The notes beneath the pieces are model-generated. The model was not told the origin of the DNA. It worked only from the letters and a program-made list of their open reading frames with translations, and ran no database searches. Shown piece by piece: positions 10,208-22,846 of a DNA stretch of 35,418 nucleotides. The stretch is from NCBI GenBank assembly GCA_019648995.1, contig BLXT01001839.1, positions 292,454-327,871 on the forward strand, written 5' to 3'. Each line of letters opens with the position of its first letter. Position 1 is the stretch's first letter. The DNA comes from Plakobranchus ocellatus (Eukaryota; Mollusca; Gastropoda; Plakobranchidae). Both the position numbers and the translations under genes were made by a program.

Positions 10208-12903
10208 GTTAGTAGCCATGCTTTTTTTTCTTTTCCTTCTTTGATTTCTAAGGACTGCATCTCGAAGGCATCAGTTGGACTTATTTACCATTCAATATGT
10301 CTTTGGCTGGATTCTCTTGGGACACTCATTAAATATCCTGGTCTTCAAAAGTTACTCTTCGGTTCCCGCGCTTGCCCTTTAAGCACAATTGTATTTGTCT
10401 ACCCTTATTGCGTCTTTGGTATAAGTCAAGGACTTAGGATTTTTTTTCTCATGTATTTGCGCTATTGCTGTCTCTTGTCGTAATATGTTTGAGATAGTAA
10501 CTGGTGTTAAATGGATATCTTTAAATTCAGTTGTATTTGTGTGTGTGTGTAATTGTCTTTCTAGCATGCATGCATTTTCATTTTTGTTATACCTTTTCAA
10601 GATCAATTTCACATACTTGAGATCTCATATAAATTTGCTCAAATAGTATTTTGATATTTTTAAACCCTGGTAGAAAGGCCATTTAACCAAATGCAAACCT
10701 TTATAAAAAAAAAAATTATGCAATACCATTTTTTTTTTGTTCATGTGTTCTTAAAAGAACAGTCATAATATTGGTTCACGTTTTATTTATGAACCACCTT
10801 CATTCTTGTCTCAAAATCAAATGCTTTATTTCCACAGATGCGTTTTACAGCCTGAGCCGTTCCACTGCAGATGAAATAGAAACCTCTGCCCAAGATGGTC
10901 ATGTATCTGCTGGATGCCCAAGCTCCGCTGTTCCAAGTCCTCTTGCAAACAGTTCCATAGAGGCAGGTTCTATACCAGAGCACCTTCGTGGTGTTGATAT
11001 TCCTCCTCATAACTTTACCTCAGTTAGTAATTCTGAAACTAGGTCCAGTATTACTTCAACACCTTTAGAGTCATGTGATGGCTATGTCACAGCAGGTCCA
11101 AGTTTTCCCCTGGCATCCTCAAATGTAATGGAGGAAGCTAAAAGTCATAGACATTTTGAAAATGTGAATAGAAAAACAAACTCCAAAAGCTCCTACTTGA
11201 GCTCTAGTAGTAGAAATGAAGAGCCCAACCACCACAGTAGATTAAGTGCCCCCTCCACAGCCACTATGACCCGCCAGCCAGAACCTTCACACCCCTTTAC
11301 TCCACCAGATCATCAACCGAGGCTCCTACACTCTCGTCTCTCTCAGTCTTCACCCTCTTTGTCCCCTGTTAGCCATGAGGAGGACTATAGTGGAGCTTCA
11401 TCAGATGTGGAGGACAGCCTGGAATTTCCCTCCACACTACCAGGTGAAGTTGTGAACACTGAACTATATAAGATGAGGACCCCCAAGCCTCGAGCTATTA
11501 GGGGAGATCAACTGCGTCCCATGCCATTCTCTGTCTCCACGCCATGTCTTGTCCAAGTGCATAAAATACTCCCTTCATGCAAAAGAAACTTCAAATGTGC
11601 TTCCTCAAATCCATCTTCAAGGTCGAAGAAGGTTTATGCTACATACAAATCTAAACATGAAGATTCGAAGTATGAAAGAGGTGCCTTGGAATTACATGAG
11701 AGCACAGAAGGATCTAACCTGTTGTATCCATTCATCAATGCAGAAGACAAACACAAAGGCACTGTTGGTTCTGGAGGTAGTAAAGCGAAAAGGCCTGGGA
11801 AAGTTATTGTAGTAGTTTCACAGCCACCCTCTAGCTCTGATGTCAGCAAACTTCTTCAAGAGGGCACAAAAGACAATCTTCACTCTGAAAGTGAACACCC
11901 TAATGCTACACAAGCTTGCAGCACTTTAGCAGCCAATAGCAGCAAAGACGAAGATAGTCTGCTCACAGAAGAATCTCATTATAAAATTTTTGATCAGCAG
12001 TCAGACGTCCGGAGCGGAAGTCCCCAGGATCAACTGGTTCTTAGGACTGTAAAGTCACCTTTACAGATAGAAAGGCAAGTTCGACCACCACGTTGGCCTG
12101 TGTTAGCTCCATTAGCTCGTGTGTTATCCTTTGCCTATTCCCAGGTAGTCAGTGCCATGTTACTTCTTCAAGAGGAAGAGGGTTCTAATTCTATATCCTC
12201 TGGAAATAATCGCTCAAGAGCTAGCAGCTTCAGCAAGGAACTCTCCTCCATTCGGTCATCTCCACCAAATCTGCCACCGTATAGTAAACCATCAATAAAC
12301 CAGAATGACGAGGCGGTGAAGAGTCAGTGTTCGGGAGGTTCCCACAGACGGCAGATGTCCCAGCTTTCTCTCGCTGGCTCTGCATTTTCCTCCGACAGCT
12401 TTGAGATTCTTGATCTGCCTGACATGGAATCTTCTAACTTTGTTTATGTTGGTGATGACACACCTTCTGGTGAAATTTTACAGGAATACCACCTCTTCCC
12501 TTCAAAGGTCTCTTACTCATTACAACCAAGTGCAATAACTCAATCTCCCTTCCATCCCAATATCAGTAAAAGCCATGAAGACAGTCTCATGACCACTAGC
12601 AGCGCAGATTTTGCCCATTTTGATTTTCAAGAACTTATCTCCAACATTCATCACGACAAGCTTAATCCAATTACAGCCAGTCCTGGTGAAGGATCAGCTT
12701 CATCTCAGGAGGGAGATCTCTATAAAACTCTGGCAAAAAATGATGATGTTCCAGATACCTCAATGTTTGAAAGTTTCGTTGTTCTAGAGAAAAGTTCAGA
12801 GATTTCCGGTGCATCAGTTTCGAATCCAGATGATGCAAATGACTCAGATGATGGAAGTGAATCGGCATCTTTTACCATTTTGTCGGACTGTGGTGAGGAA
12901 TAG
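9988..12903 (+). CDS. Gene 1: C-terminal exons of a Ser-rich protein with three LIR-like motifs (5'-partial)
   Basis: Two coding exons join in frame: 9988-10207 and 10838-12903 (TAG at 12901). Upstream exons are not seen, so this is the C-terminal 761 residues only. Residues 1-73 are compact and rich in Trp (LWRRWCDIPVFGQPVWFKD at the start) and end in an amphipathic stretch. The rest is mostly low-complexity, rich in Ser, Pro and acidic residues, and probably disordered. A hydrophobic island near residues 490-520 (WPVLAPLARVLSFAYSQVV) stands out. Three short motifs fit the LC3-interacting [WFY]xx[LIV] pattern with Ser or acidic context: SFEIL (F at about 595), SFVVL (about 720) and SFTIL (about 752, nine residues from the end). 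Clustered C-terminal LIRs are typical of selective-autophagy receptors and adaptors; that role is inference. I do not recognise the family. Confidence refers to the gene being real. Confidence 0.9.
10838..12903 (+). CDS. Gene 1, last coding exon
   Basis: The acceptor is TTATTTCCACAG ending at 10837. The open frame extends further upstream to an ATG at 10771, but that part is intron: the frame-consistent join to the exon at 9988-10207 uses 10838. The exon has 2066 bases, encodes 688 residues and ends with TAG. It carries the disordered region and all three LIR-like motifs (12400-12411, 12775-12786 and 12871-12882). The intervening intron is 630 bases and has GT..AG ends. Confidence 0.92.
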
Positions 12904-14370
12904 AATGGCTACCTAATGCATTGGCATATTTTCATAAGTACCGGTATTTTACATGATATTTTATACAGAGCTAATACAATGGTAGAAATACTTCCAAAAG
13001 GATACATTATTCACATTTTATATGTTTGGTGCCAAAATCTGTCTTAAAAAATAATACTACTCATCATCCCATTAAGGTCATTCATTGTGACCTCCTAAAA
13101 ATGCTATTATACAGATTGGGAATGTAACTTGATATGATTGAAGTAGTTGGAATGCAAATAAGTGTTTGAAAGGTATTTGTCATCCCTGCCACAAGCCATT
13201 GTCGCGTCTAGGTAGCACAGAATTTGTGAAAAGGAAATAAATTCAGATATGATAGCATGATTCAAACTCTCTACTTTTTTCTGCAAAAGTTTAATTGGGT
13301 ATGCTTAAGTGTCTTTTAGGATGCCAATTAGCAATGAATTTGTCATTGAGTATGTTTATACAAAGGTCAAGTATATCAAACATCAATTGTGCTTATAAAT
13401 CACCCAGACATAGATAGGCACCATAAGGCAGTAGTTACCATTTACTGTGCACCGTGGTGAGGATGGCCTTTTAACATGTTTTTGCGTGCATTATGCGCTT
13501 AGGAGGATACAGGGTAATAGGTTATTAAACATTTCCTCCCCCTGGGATAATACATGCACATAACATGTCTTTGGATTCTTTCTCACCCAAGACAATTTTA
13601 TACGGACAAAAAGAACTGAAAAAAGCAGTACCAATACTAAAAGTAAGTGAGAGCAAGAGGGCGATAACCTTTCCCTAAGATAAATGATCTACAATTGATA
13701 TATACATTTTTTTCATCAATGTGGGAAAGGGGAAATAAGCAAACATTTTCTCTTTACGTTTTTACTGGCTGGGACAGTTTATAGTTCTCTTTGGAAAAGT
13801 GATCAGGAACAAGCAACCAACACAGACTATGTAAACTCATCTATATTGTGAGGAAATTTTAATGTAGGGCCTAGAATCAATGGCAAAACTTAATTGTTGA
13901 GGTTATGACCATGGCTATGACCAATGTTGCCGCATTGATAAATGAGGTATGATTATAATAGCACCTGTGAATAAGCCAGGAATTAGAATATGGTGTGATG
14001 TGTATGAATCCACATTCTTATTTATACAAATGCCTTGAGACCAAATGCTAAAATGCTAAAATGCTGAAGCTGCTTGTTTGTGAACACTCTGAGTAAAAAG
14101 AATTTTATAGCATAGTGTTTGTTTTCCATCTTTTCATTGCTTGAAAAAAAAAATTATAATACCACTACCAGTTAGCACATCATGTCTATTCATTTTTTCA
14201 TCTTGAAATATGGTTTCTGGCTGTATTTGAATTTGAAAATGTTAAAAAGTTGTTTGCAGCTAATTTGGATTATCTTACAATCATAGTTACTTTGCTATGT
14301 CCCTTGTCCTGTTACCTTTACTGTCTTTTTTACGTTGTTTAGCACTACAAAATAAATCATTTTGTTCGTG
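12904..14370 (+). other. Probable 3' UTR of gene 1 with candidate poly(A) signals
   Basis: No coding potential follows the stop. AATAAA occurs at 13236-13241 and at 14351-14356. The second is followed by a GT/T-rich stretch (TTTTGTTCGTG, then TGTTTTG) and is the better cleavage context. A further AATAAA at 15249-15254 would imply a longer UTR. Transcript data would be needed to choose. Confidence 0.45.
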
Positions 14371-17300
14371 CCATGTTTTGTAATTCACGTAGGCCTAACT
14401 TATGGGAAAGCTTTTCAGTTTCTGTCATTTTTGTGCAACATTCTGCCATTATAATTAAGACAAAAATCAATATTATTGGATATCTACCTGCATTGCTCAA
14501 ATACAGTGAAGCATTAAATCTTTATCTTCATGGCAGTTTATTTTGTACAAGTGTCTGATTTTGTGAGAGCACTAAGTGTGTCACGCAATATTTTAGATTA
14601 GCTTATGATTGAACATAGGTGGTTCTATACAGTCCTACCTAATCAGTGTGTATTTAAATGTCTTTTTTTTATTTGTACGTCTTTATTACATCATGTATTT
14701 TACTATATTATTAGGCTTTGGTCTTAGAACTAGGGTGTAATTTTTATCTTTTGTGTGCTAAAAGTTTCTGAATTTTTAAACATTTATGTTTTTTGTTGTT
14801 TTATTTTTTAATTCATCTCATATGGTTGGTAATTGAACTATTACTATAATGACCCAGTATGGTTGGCATTCTTAAAGCTTTGCTATTTGTTGGGTTTGCT
14901 TCCTTTTTTTTTGTTTTGTTTTTTTAAATCTCTCTAGACAGAAATTCATGACTTTTGATCCATTACATTTGATTTCATTACGATTCATATCTTTCTAGCC
15001 TTCTTTGCAGAACCAAAAAAGTCTGTGTGCAACTGCCTCTTGGTCTAGTCTCGACTTACATTTCAGAAATCTCGTGGATTGGTTGATTTCTGAATAAATT
15101 ACTTCCTGATATCTTTTCTGAGGATCATGTACAGTGTAATAATATGATATTGTCCAAAATACCAAGAGATTAATTTTTTTTGTTACTTCAACATGCATGT
15201 TGTGTGTATTATTAATTTTATCTTACTGTGAAAAAAAAACGTGATGGAAATAAATGGCTCATGAGAAAAATGGACTTTTTCTTGTTCCTACTTCTATGCC
15301 ACAATTGAACATCGTATTTTTTTTTTTTTTTATTTGTCTTGTTTTGTTCATATTAAAAGCTGCCTGTGTCATGCCTGTAAGCTGCAAAAAGAAACACTTA
15401 AAGACTGTTAAACTATGGTTTTCAGTCCCAAAATACTTTTTTCTTTTACATTGGCAGGGTTCAACCAATTATTTTTACTTCTAATGATTTCTAAAGTGCC
15501 CAAAATTATGGTTTTAAAAATAAAATGTTGGGTGAAAATGATCGAAATAAAGTTGGGCAAATTTCTTTAAAATTTGGCACTATTTTGAAGTACTTTACAT
15601 AAGACTTTAAAAAGTATTTTAATAGAGCTGCATCTCAGAGAGACCAGGCAGGCAATTTACGCAGAAATAGAACGGGTGAGATGGTCAGAAGAAAAAAAAA
15701 TGGGGGCAAGAGGGCATTTTAATATGAAGCCTAAGAAATGTTAGATACCATGTCCTTAGGTTTTTGATAACAAAATTTCACAAATTGACAAAACTTGTCA
15801 TGAACAGTGACCAAAAATTGAAAAATTTGCCCCTGAAAATTGCAATTTCAAAACAAAAGAACGCTGGAAACTTTTGCAAATTAAAGGAAATAAAAATAGA
15901 CATTCTCTGTATTTTATTTATAGTCGAATGACAGTAATGTCTACATCTGCTAATAAAGACTTGCGTCATATCTTTGTGAAAACCTACGTGATAGGGCCTG
16001 ATATAAGGAAAAGGACTAAATATTGGTAAAAAAAATTGGTTGAAAATCTTTTAGACTTGTTTTATGTGATGGAAATTTCAGTCTGTGAGTTGATTCTTAA
16101 TAATTATACGCCCGGCCCTTCATTGATTCTTAAATTTGTCTCAGTATTTCTTGAGTGTGGTATTCATGCTCATTTCTTCTTTCCAAAATGCAAAAATTCC
16201 TCACAGCTGGGCCACATCTAGATCTAGACTAACTACTCAGAAAAAATCACTTAAATCTAAGAATTTACACCTTTTTCTTCAGTATATAAAAGTTTTGATG
16301 GGTGCTACAGTTTTTACATAAATACATTGTATTAATAATTAGTTATGCCTTGAAAGTCCGCATACAAATTGATAACGAATTATTACAAAATACCAGTTAC
16401 TTGTTTTTCTTAAAATCAATGAAATTCATTTTTTTAAAGTTTTGTAATACCTTTAAAACAAGCAAACCAGGCATCACAATTTGAAAAAAATGGAAACTGA
16501 AAGATCATAAAATAATTTGTAAGCATACAGAAAGAAAAAAAAATTATATTATAAAACACTTGTGGAAAACTTTAGCTTTTCAAGTTTTCACTTTCCTTGG
16601 ATCAGAAAAAGAACATTTGTTAGATTAAAATATAATGTAATAATTTTATACTATAGCGAAGGAGCTGTGAACTAGGCTTAAAAAATAAGAAAAAAATATT
16701 TCACTTTACAAGTTAAGTGATGTTTAAGTGATAGTAAAGTAATTATTTTTATGGTAAAAATCATTTTGATTAATAAAAAAAACTTTATTCACAGCAAATT
16801 ATTCAACAGAACCATTTGATTTGATCCCACAAATATGTTCCAAGTCTCTATTATTTTGACTTGAGTCTTTGTTGCAGTTGATATAAAAGGCCAAATATTT
16901 TTTCCCATCAGGATTTAAGTTTGCTGTCATTGGAAATTCACACATTTGCCAATACCACTACAGTAAAAATTAATTTATTAAAATGGGTCGATTTGCAATT
17001 TATTACAGAAAGATGGAGGAAATTTTTTATACCTGCCATGTTCTACAAGGACAGGGTATTAATAATACTATTATTATTAATAGTTTTTATACTAATACAA
17101 ATATAAAAATTCATTGAACTTAAAGTATCAAACATGTACACATGTATAGACTGGATGTAATGAAACATGATCCTTTCAATGTTCTTTTGGGCTGATCTTG
17201 TATTGACTGAACTGCTACAAGTACAACGGCACAAGTGTAATGTAGTTCTGCTTTAAATTCAATTTTAAAATCAAGCAGGAAAAAACTTAATCAGAAATAA

Positions 17301-19072
17301 GCTTGGGTAGATTCCATGGTAAAATGGGCCTTGTGTTTTATTATGTGAGGGAAGCCAACAACATTACTTTGGTCGTAAGGAACAGAATTTGTTGTACTGA
17401 TACTCTCTATGAGTGGAATTCACCACTTATTCTGATCAATACTACACACCAAGGTACAAAAAAAAAAAAAAAAATAGTGGAATCCTTTTAGATGCATTCT
17501 GATAATTACATAAATTTATTTTATGATCCCTGTGATGAAATCGTGTTAACTGTATGTAATTGTCATTGCATGGTAATTGCTAGCTCATGCGCTGGCTTGG
17601 GACATCAAGTGTAAAAACAATCAAGATTAAACACCAGCACAATCATTCATCATACACTCTGTCTTTTTATTGTCTCCTGCATTGTATCATAAATTACAGT
17701 ATTCCCAGTTCTGGTAGTGGTAGCCATTTAAATAAAATCATTACCTAGTTTAAATAAAAAAGTAAATCTTGCTTAGGATAACCTCAGTTATTGAAGTGGA
17801 AGGTTTTGAAAAAAATTTCACCGATACTAATACATGTAATAGAATATTGAATCTACTTTAGCTCTAAGTAAAATATATAGGCTAGTTTGTCTCTATAATT
17901 TATATTCATCTTAAATTGCCTAAAGTAAATTTTACAGACATGATTTATTTATAATTATAAATGATTAGAATTGTAAAATGGTAGTGATTAGAGAGCGAAT
18001 CAAAATTAGACAGAAACCTAAAAACCTTCTCATGCCCAATCAAGAGAAAGCCCTGGGCTGCCACAACTTAGGTGGAATTCACACATTCAGCTCAATAATC
18101 AGTTCATTCTAGAAAACAAAATTACTCTCTGATATTGACACAGAATTCACTGGTTTGCTAAGTTGCTCAAGTTTTGATAGCTGTTCATACATAGCATAAA
18201 TCTTATTCTATTTCTAGGAAAAAAAAGTATGCTTTCTTGAATTTGATTTTCGTAAGCCTTCTTTCGTGGTTGGAACTATTTAATTTTTTTCCATTTTAAA
18301 CCACTGTATTATCACGAGACAGTTAAATGACCTGAAAGTCGTAAACATTGATAGGAAGAGTACAAATAAAAGCCAATGGTCGCTAACTATAACATGTATT
18401 TATCCTGATCTAAAATTATTTTACTTCTGAGAAGATCAGCCCATATTTATTATTATTATACATGTATATCGAGAGATATAGACATATTAATTGATTGAAG
18501 AGAACATTAAAGCAATCGATCTTAAGTATGGAAAATTTTTCACTTCTTCAGCGACATTCATGCACAAATTCAAAGTCAAGGAGTGATTTAACAGAACAAT
18601 GTACCTTTAGGTTATAAATTTATTGAAAAACAACATTAAATCAGAAAAATATTTCAAAACAATACGATTTATTTCAAGGACACATAATACAACTGTTGAC
18701 ATTCAATCGGTTAAAAGAACTTTCTTTTTACAGGATACTCAGATGACAGCAGTCTTTATGCAAAAATATAATTTCTTCACAGCATCAAAACATTAATTTT
18801 TTTCATGACTATGCCATACATTATGTATTGTTAAGATTGGTTAATTCATCTTAGTCTCTTTCTTATCTCTCTCTCTCTCATTCCTCCTTCCTTCCCCAAA
18901 ATTATAATGAAGATGGACAGATATGCTGAATTCGTATGTACAGTCAGAAGCAGAACACTATTTTTTTTTAGTAGTTACAAAACACATAATGAGCGAACCA
19001 TCTATGAAAATTAACTGAACCAAACAGAAAAAAAAAAAAACTTTTACAAACTATATATATATAGAAAGAGAA
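14371..19072. other. Noncoding AT-rich stretch between gene 1 and the transposase relic
   Basis: Only short chance frames are present. It contains many A- and T-runs, several AATAAA or TTTATT words, a CT-rich stretch near 18862-18897 and an AGATCT concatemer at 16216-16228. I see no gene, RNA or recognised mobile element. Confidence 0.55.
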
Positions 19073-19165
19073 AGTGACACATGGAGCTTTGATTCTTCCA
19101 GAATCGATGAGACAGTGACACATGTGGCTTTTTTTTTTTTTCTTCCAGAATCGATCAAAATCAAA
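19073..19165. repeat. Short direct duplication split by a T-run
   Basis: AGTGACACATG (19073 and 19114) and CTTCCAGAATCGAT (19095 and 19142) occur twice in the same order. The second copy has gained a run of T after TGTGGC. This is a local duplication with a period of 41-47 bases. Confidence 0.75.
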
Positions 19166-19259
19166 TTGCTCTTTGAACATGGACCAAATCTAGATTAAAA
19201 AATATATATATATATTAAGATGAGGACCTGCAGCTTGCACAGAGGCTTGCCAACCATAT

Positions 19260-22022
19260 TTAGATCTTTTGCAGGGTCTCTTATCACCAGAGAAAGGGAG
19301 TGAAGCCGCTCTGAAAGTTCTTGAAAAGGCTTGGAAAACAAGTTTAAATGGACATGGCTTGAAGAAAAAGATTGTAATGGCAGTTTTTATTCCGAATTCA
19401 TTCAAAAGTTGGCTGAACCTGGCCTTGCCTATTGTATTGTGTGCAAAGATTGAATTCATTATGGAAGGAGCAGGAAAAAGCCCTTCTCAAGCATGCAAAA
19501 TTGCAAGTCGGCCCTTGCATTTTAAAAAGTTTAGAGAAGCCTTTGAACTTTGAAAAAAAATCGACCAGTGCTCCTGGCTTCATGTCAAGCAGCTAAGAGC
19601 ATGGAGAATGGTACAGTTGGTCATCTTGCAAATGATTTAGGAATTAGCGCTTGCTTTTACATGGAGTTTCTGAGAATGTACTTCTAATTCTGTAACTTTG
19701 TTGAGATCAGGCAAGTTGAATCTTACTTTGTGTTTGTGTATTTATGTGTGCATGGGGGGAGGGGGGAAGTGATATGAGCCCTTTTAAGCTCTTATTAGAT
19801 CCAAGTATTAGAGCTATGCTAAATTTTTTATTACAATCTTGATTTAGATTTTTAGATCTAGTTGAATTCCTACACAAACTGTAGTAATAGATACCTTATC
19901 ACAGACTTGGAATTAAGATTCTAGACCTTATTAATATCAATGCAATTCTGAAATCAGAATTCAGATTTATGTTGTTCTTCGCAGACTGAGAGAAAAAAAA
20001 GGATTGACAACATATATTTTTTATAATTTAATGCAGGCATAAGCATAGATGAAGAGATCTGGATTATGTGGAATCCATACCCACCATACATTTTCCTGCA
20101 TTTAAATACATGTAATTTTGAATGGAAGGTTGAACAGGAGACCATAGTTCCATGGCTGACATAAAAGCAGATTTAAAGGTTCTTATTTGTACATTTATTG
20201 CTGAAAATTATCTACCTCTCTGCTTTGCTGCAAATTTGGTCTTGCTTGCTCAGGAATTTTGTAAGGATGCAAAAACATTAGCATCAATTAACCTTACAAG
20301 AACATCAGGAGCCTATAAGCTCAAATATGGTGTCTCTCAAGTTTTCACAAACGCCTTGTGATAGATTAGAAAATAGATATGAAGACCACAACATTTTCTT
20401 TGAAAATTGGCAACACACAATCAAATCAAGTAAGAAGAGAGATCTTAACATTCTAGGCTGTTATTTCTGGAGCAGATAAGAAAAAGGTGTTAAACATTTA
20501 TTGCCTCACTGGAACTGGCAATAGTGATTGCAGAGACAAGCATTGTTCAAGCTGTAACCAGGAAACTCAAGGAAGATGACTTTCCTTTACCAAACTTAAT
20601 GTCTATTCTCACAGATTCGGCAGTACAAATGGGGAAGAATCAGTGGATTCCATCAAAGCATGAATTAGGTGGCTCCAAATTTTCTGAATGTTGATGGTGA
20701 TGTTTGTCATCACATCCACAATAAAGTAAAAGAAACCAAAAGCCTTGAAGTTTTTTTTTTTTTAATGATGTCCATTGCAATTTTTTTTTCTTTCTTAGTG
20801 TCATAAAATAAGTTCTTCGAAGCACTTTTTGTATTTTTTTTTATTTCTATATTCTAAATTTGTGTATTCAAATAACCATAAAAAAATAAATAATCACCCA
20901 ATGCTTCCAAAAATTCTCATGAACATTTTTCAGTGGTGTAGGAATTAGATAATGTACCTTTCTTTCTCTTGGATTACTGGCTGAGAGGAGCAGTTTTAGG
21001 TGTAAAGTGGCTGTTGAAAAAAAATTCAGATATGTTTGTTTTCTCTTCCCTCCCAGAATAGAAATGACAACTTTCAATCTAAGAGAATCTCAAAACATGA
21101 ATAATTGTACAGCCCTTTCATTTCTGATTATTTTGATGTATAACATGGGAGTTGGGTTAGCATGGAATTAGCAATAATAAAACTTAGCTGGTCTCAAAAC
21201 ATATGTGTTATACTAGTAAAATAAACCTGGCCTCATCATTACAAAAATATAGATACAATCAGATAAACCAGAAATCTTAAACAAGTCTTTGAATATAGAT
21301 TCAGATAATACAAAAAATTTCATGCCTTCTACATGTGATTGTGGAGTCTCTGCACAGAAGATAGTGTCTTGTTTTTATGATGCAGCAGCCGTGAAGAACT
21401 TTCAAGATCATGTTGAAAAGCATATATATGCTGTTGCTGGCAAGTACATGAATCCCAAACTGCCCCTACGGAACCAGTTGCTTAAAAGCCTGTCAGCTCT
21501 TGACACTATTGTTCCACACAGTAACGATTATCCACATGAAGAAATTGAGGGGGGAAGTGAGGAGTTCAAGACAGTGATGAATTTCAGTCTGCAGAGCTGG
21601 CATATCAAAGAGACCAGAGCCTGCCCACCACTGAGCATCATCCCTAACTGGACATATGATGGGCTAAGGTTTTAAAGAAGAGAAATATCCAGCCATCTCT
21701 CCAATTGTCTAAAGGGTGTTTAAACATTTTCTCAAGTCCAAGAATTTAACAGAGCTTCAGCATTATGAACTACATCATTGATGCAAAATCCATCTGATTG
21801 ACCACATCAACATATGGAGTTTTTCAGAGGGTTTAATATGTATCGCAGTCAGAGGATAAGACTTCAGTTGCCCATGTTTCAAGAGCTGATTCTGTTCAAT
21901 CTCTATTTGACATGTCAATTGTTCACCACATCCAGACAGAACATAACAGAGTGAAAAAGAATGAAAATGAGACTATAAAAGCTGCACCCAAACAAAGCAT
22001 TCATGGCATGGTTAACAACTAA
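19260..22022 (+). mobile_element. Decayed hAT-like transposase relic
   Basis: Transposase-like pieces lie in order on one strand, in changing frames with several stops. A frame at 19269-19553 begins QGLLSPEKGSEAALKVL. The next (20152-20361) has FIAENYLPLCFAANL, resembling the FIAEHNLPFSxAD signature of hAT-like transposases. Near 20375 comes DMKTTTFSL, then LPNLMSILTDS near 20600, then a decayed VDGDVCHHIHN motif near 20695. The C-terminal piece (21289-21675) has PLRNQLLKSLSALD and is followed by FSIMNYIIDAKS near 21765, like the conserved C-terminal region of the family. The last frame closes near 22022. I recall these motifs from the family; no alignment was run. The region around 20750-21280 looks like later AT-rich insertion or decay. 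No terminal inverted repeats were found. It lies between two convergent genes and cannot encode an active protein as it stands. Confidence 0.68.
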
Positions 22023-22372
22023 TTAAGGACTGTCTAAGTAAATGCTAAGAAAAGGGAGAGATTCGTCAAAGGTGGCTACCTCCAAAAAAGACAGAGGCAA
22101 AATTAAGCCTCTCCAATATCTTGAGATGTCTTGCAAATCAGTCAACGTGTAGTCTCGACCTGTGCTGCAATTCGCAAGACAGTTCTTGTCACCCTTTATT
22201 GAATTATTTAATTTATTATTAATTTAATTTCCTTCATTGAATATATTCTGCTGTTCAAATATGTTTCAGAGTACGAAATGTCAGACTCAATATGAATTTT
22301 TGCTTCAGTATTACTATTAAATTATGCTTATTTTCAAAAAGTTCTTATCACTTTTAAGAGGCTTGTGGATCC

Positions 22373-22402
22373 AAATTTTTTTTTTTTTTTATTTGGGGGG
22401 GG
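22373..22402. repeat. T-tract followed by a G-run
   Basis: A long T-run, then ATTT, then ten G. Same layout as at 344-369 and 7714-7755. It lies just downstream of the methyltransferase stop codon as read on the minus strand. Confidence 0.75.
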
Positions 22403-22428
22403 GTTGAGCAAGGGGGATGCGAAAATAA

Positions 22429-22434
22429 TTTATT
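22429..22434 (-). promoter_or_regulatory. Candidate poly(A) signal of the methyltransferase gene
   Basis: AATAAA on the minus strand, about 236 bases past the stop codon at 22670. Another AATAAA lies further on at 22195-22200. Which one is used cannot be told from sequence alone. Confidence 0.35.
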
Positions 22435-22669
22435 TGGTGAAAAAAAGCGCAGTCTTTTTTTCTCAGGTCCAGTTGACATCTTTGACATATCTGTCTGGTG
22501 TAAAAATAAAGCCTGCAACAGCAAGCAATTGAATTTTTTTTTAAAGCAGATATGATGCCAATGAAGTGAATCTAACATGCTTTTTTGACACTAGCAGATG
22601 TGATGAAAAGCCAACAACTTGACTACAAATAATCATAAATGCTACCTACATAACTAGGCAGGTGCAATG

Positions 22670-22846
22670 CTAGCTAGTAACTTGACTATGTCCTATAACA
22701 CTGTCAGGTATTATATAAAGCCAGACTGTATCCACTCCATCTCCAAGTTTAGTGACAGGCGACCAAGAAGGAAGAGGAAATCTGCAGGCCACAATATTTG
22801 TCCCTGGATTCAACTCTTGTCCCATTTTCACTTCTAGAGGGGCCAT
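22670..22846 (-). CDS. ATPSCKMT: Methyltransferase exon 4 (last)
   Basis: The acceptor TTTTTCAG ends at 22847; the stop codon is at 22670-22672. It encodes 58 residues from [12 protein letters not shown] to GHSQVTS, with the family's [11 protein letters not shown] and a DTVWLY motif. The tail after DTVWLY is shorter than I recall in human ATPSCKMT. Confidence 0.93.
   Translation of the reverse strand: MAPLEVKMGQELNPGTNIVACRFPLPSWSPVTKLGDGVDTVWLYIIPDSVIGHSQVTS

Noticed and set aside
10771-10837. Upstream ATG of the 710-codon frame as the start of a single-exon gene
   Set aside because: The first 22 codons lie before a good acceptor (TTATTTCCACAG at 10837), and the exon at 9988-10207 joins in frame exactly there. 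Those codons are intron.
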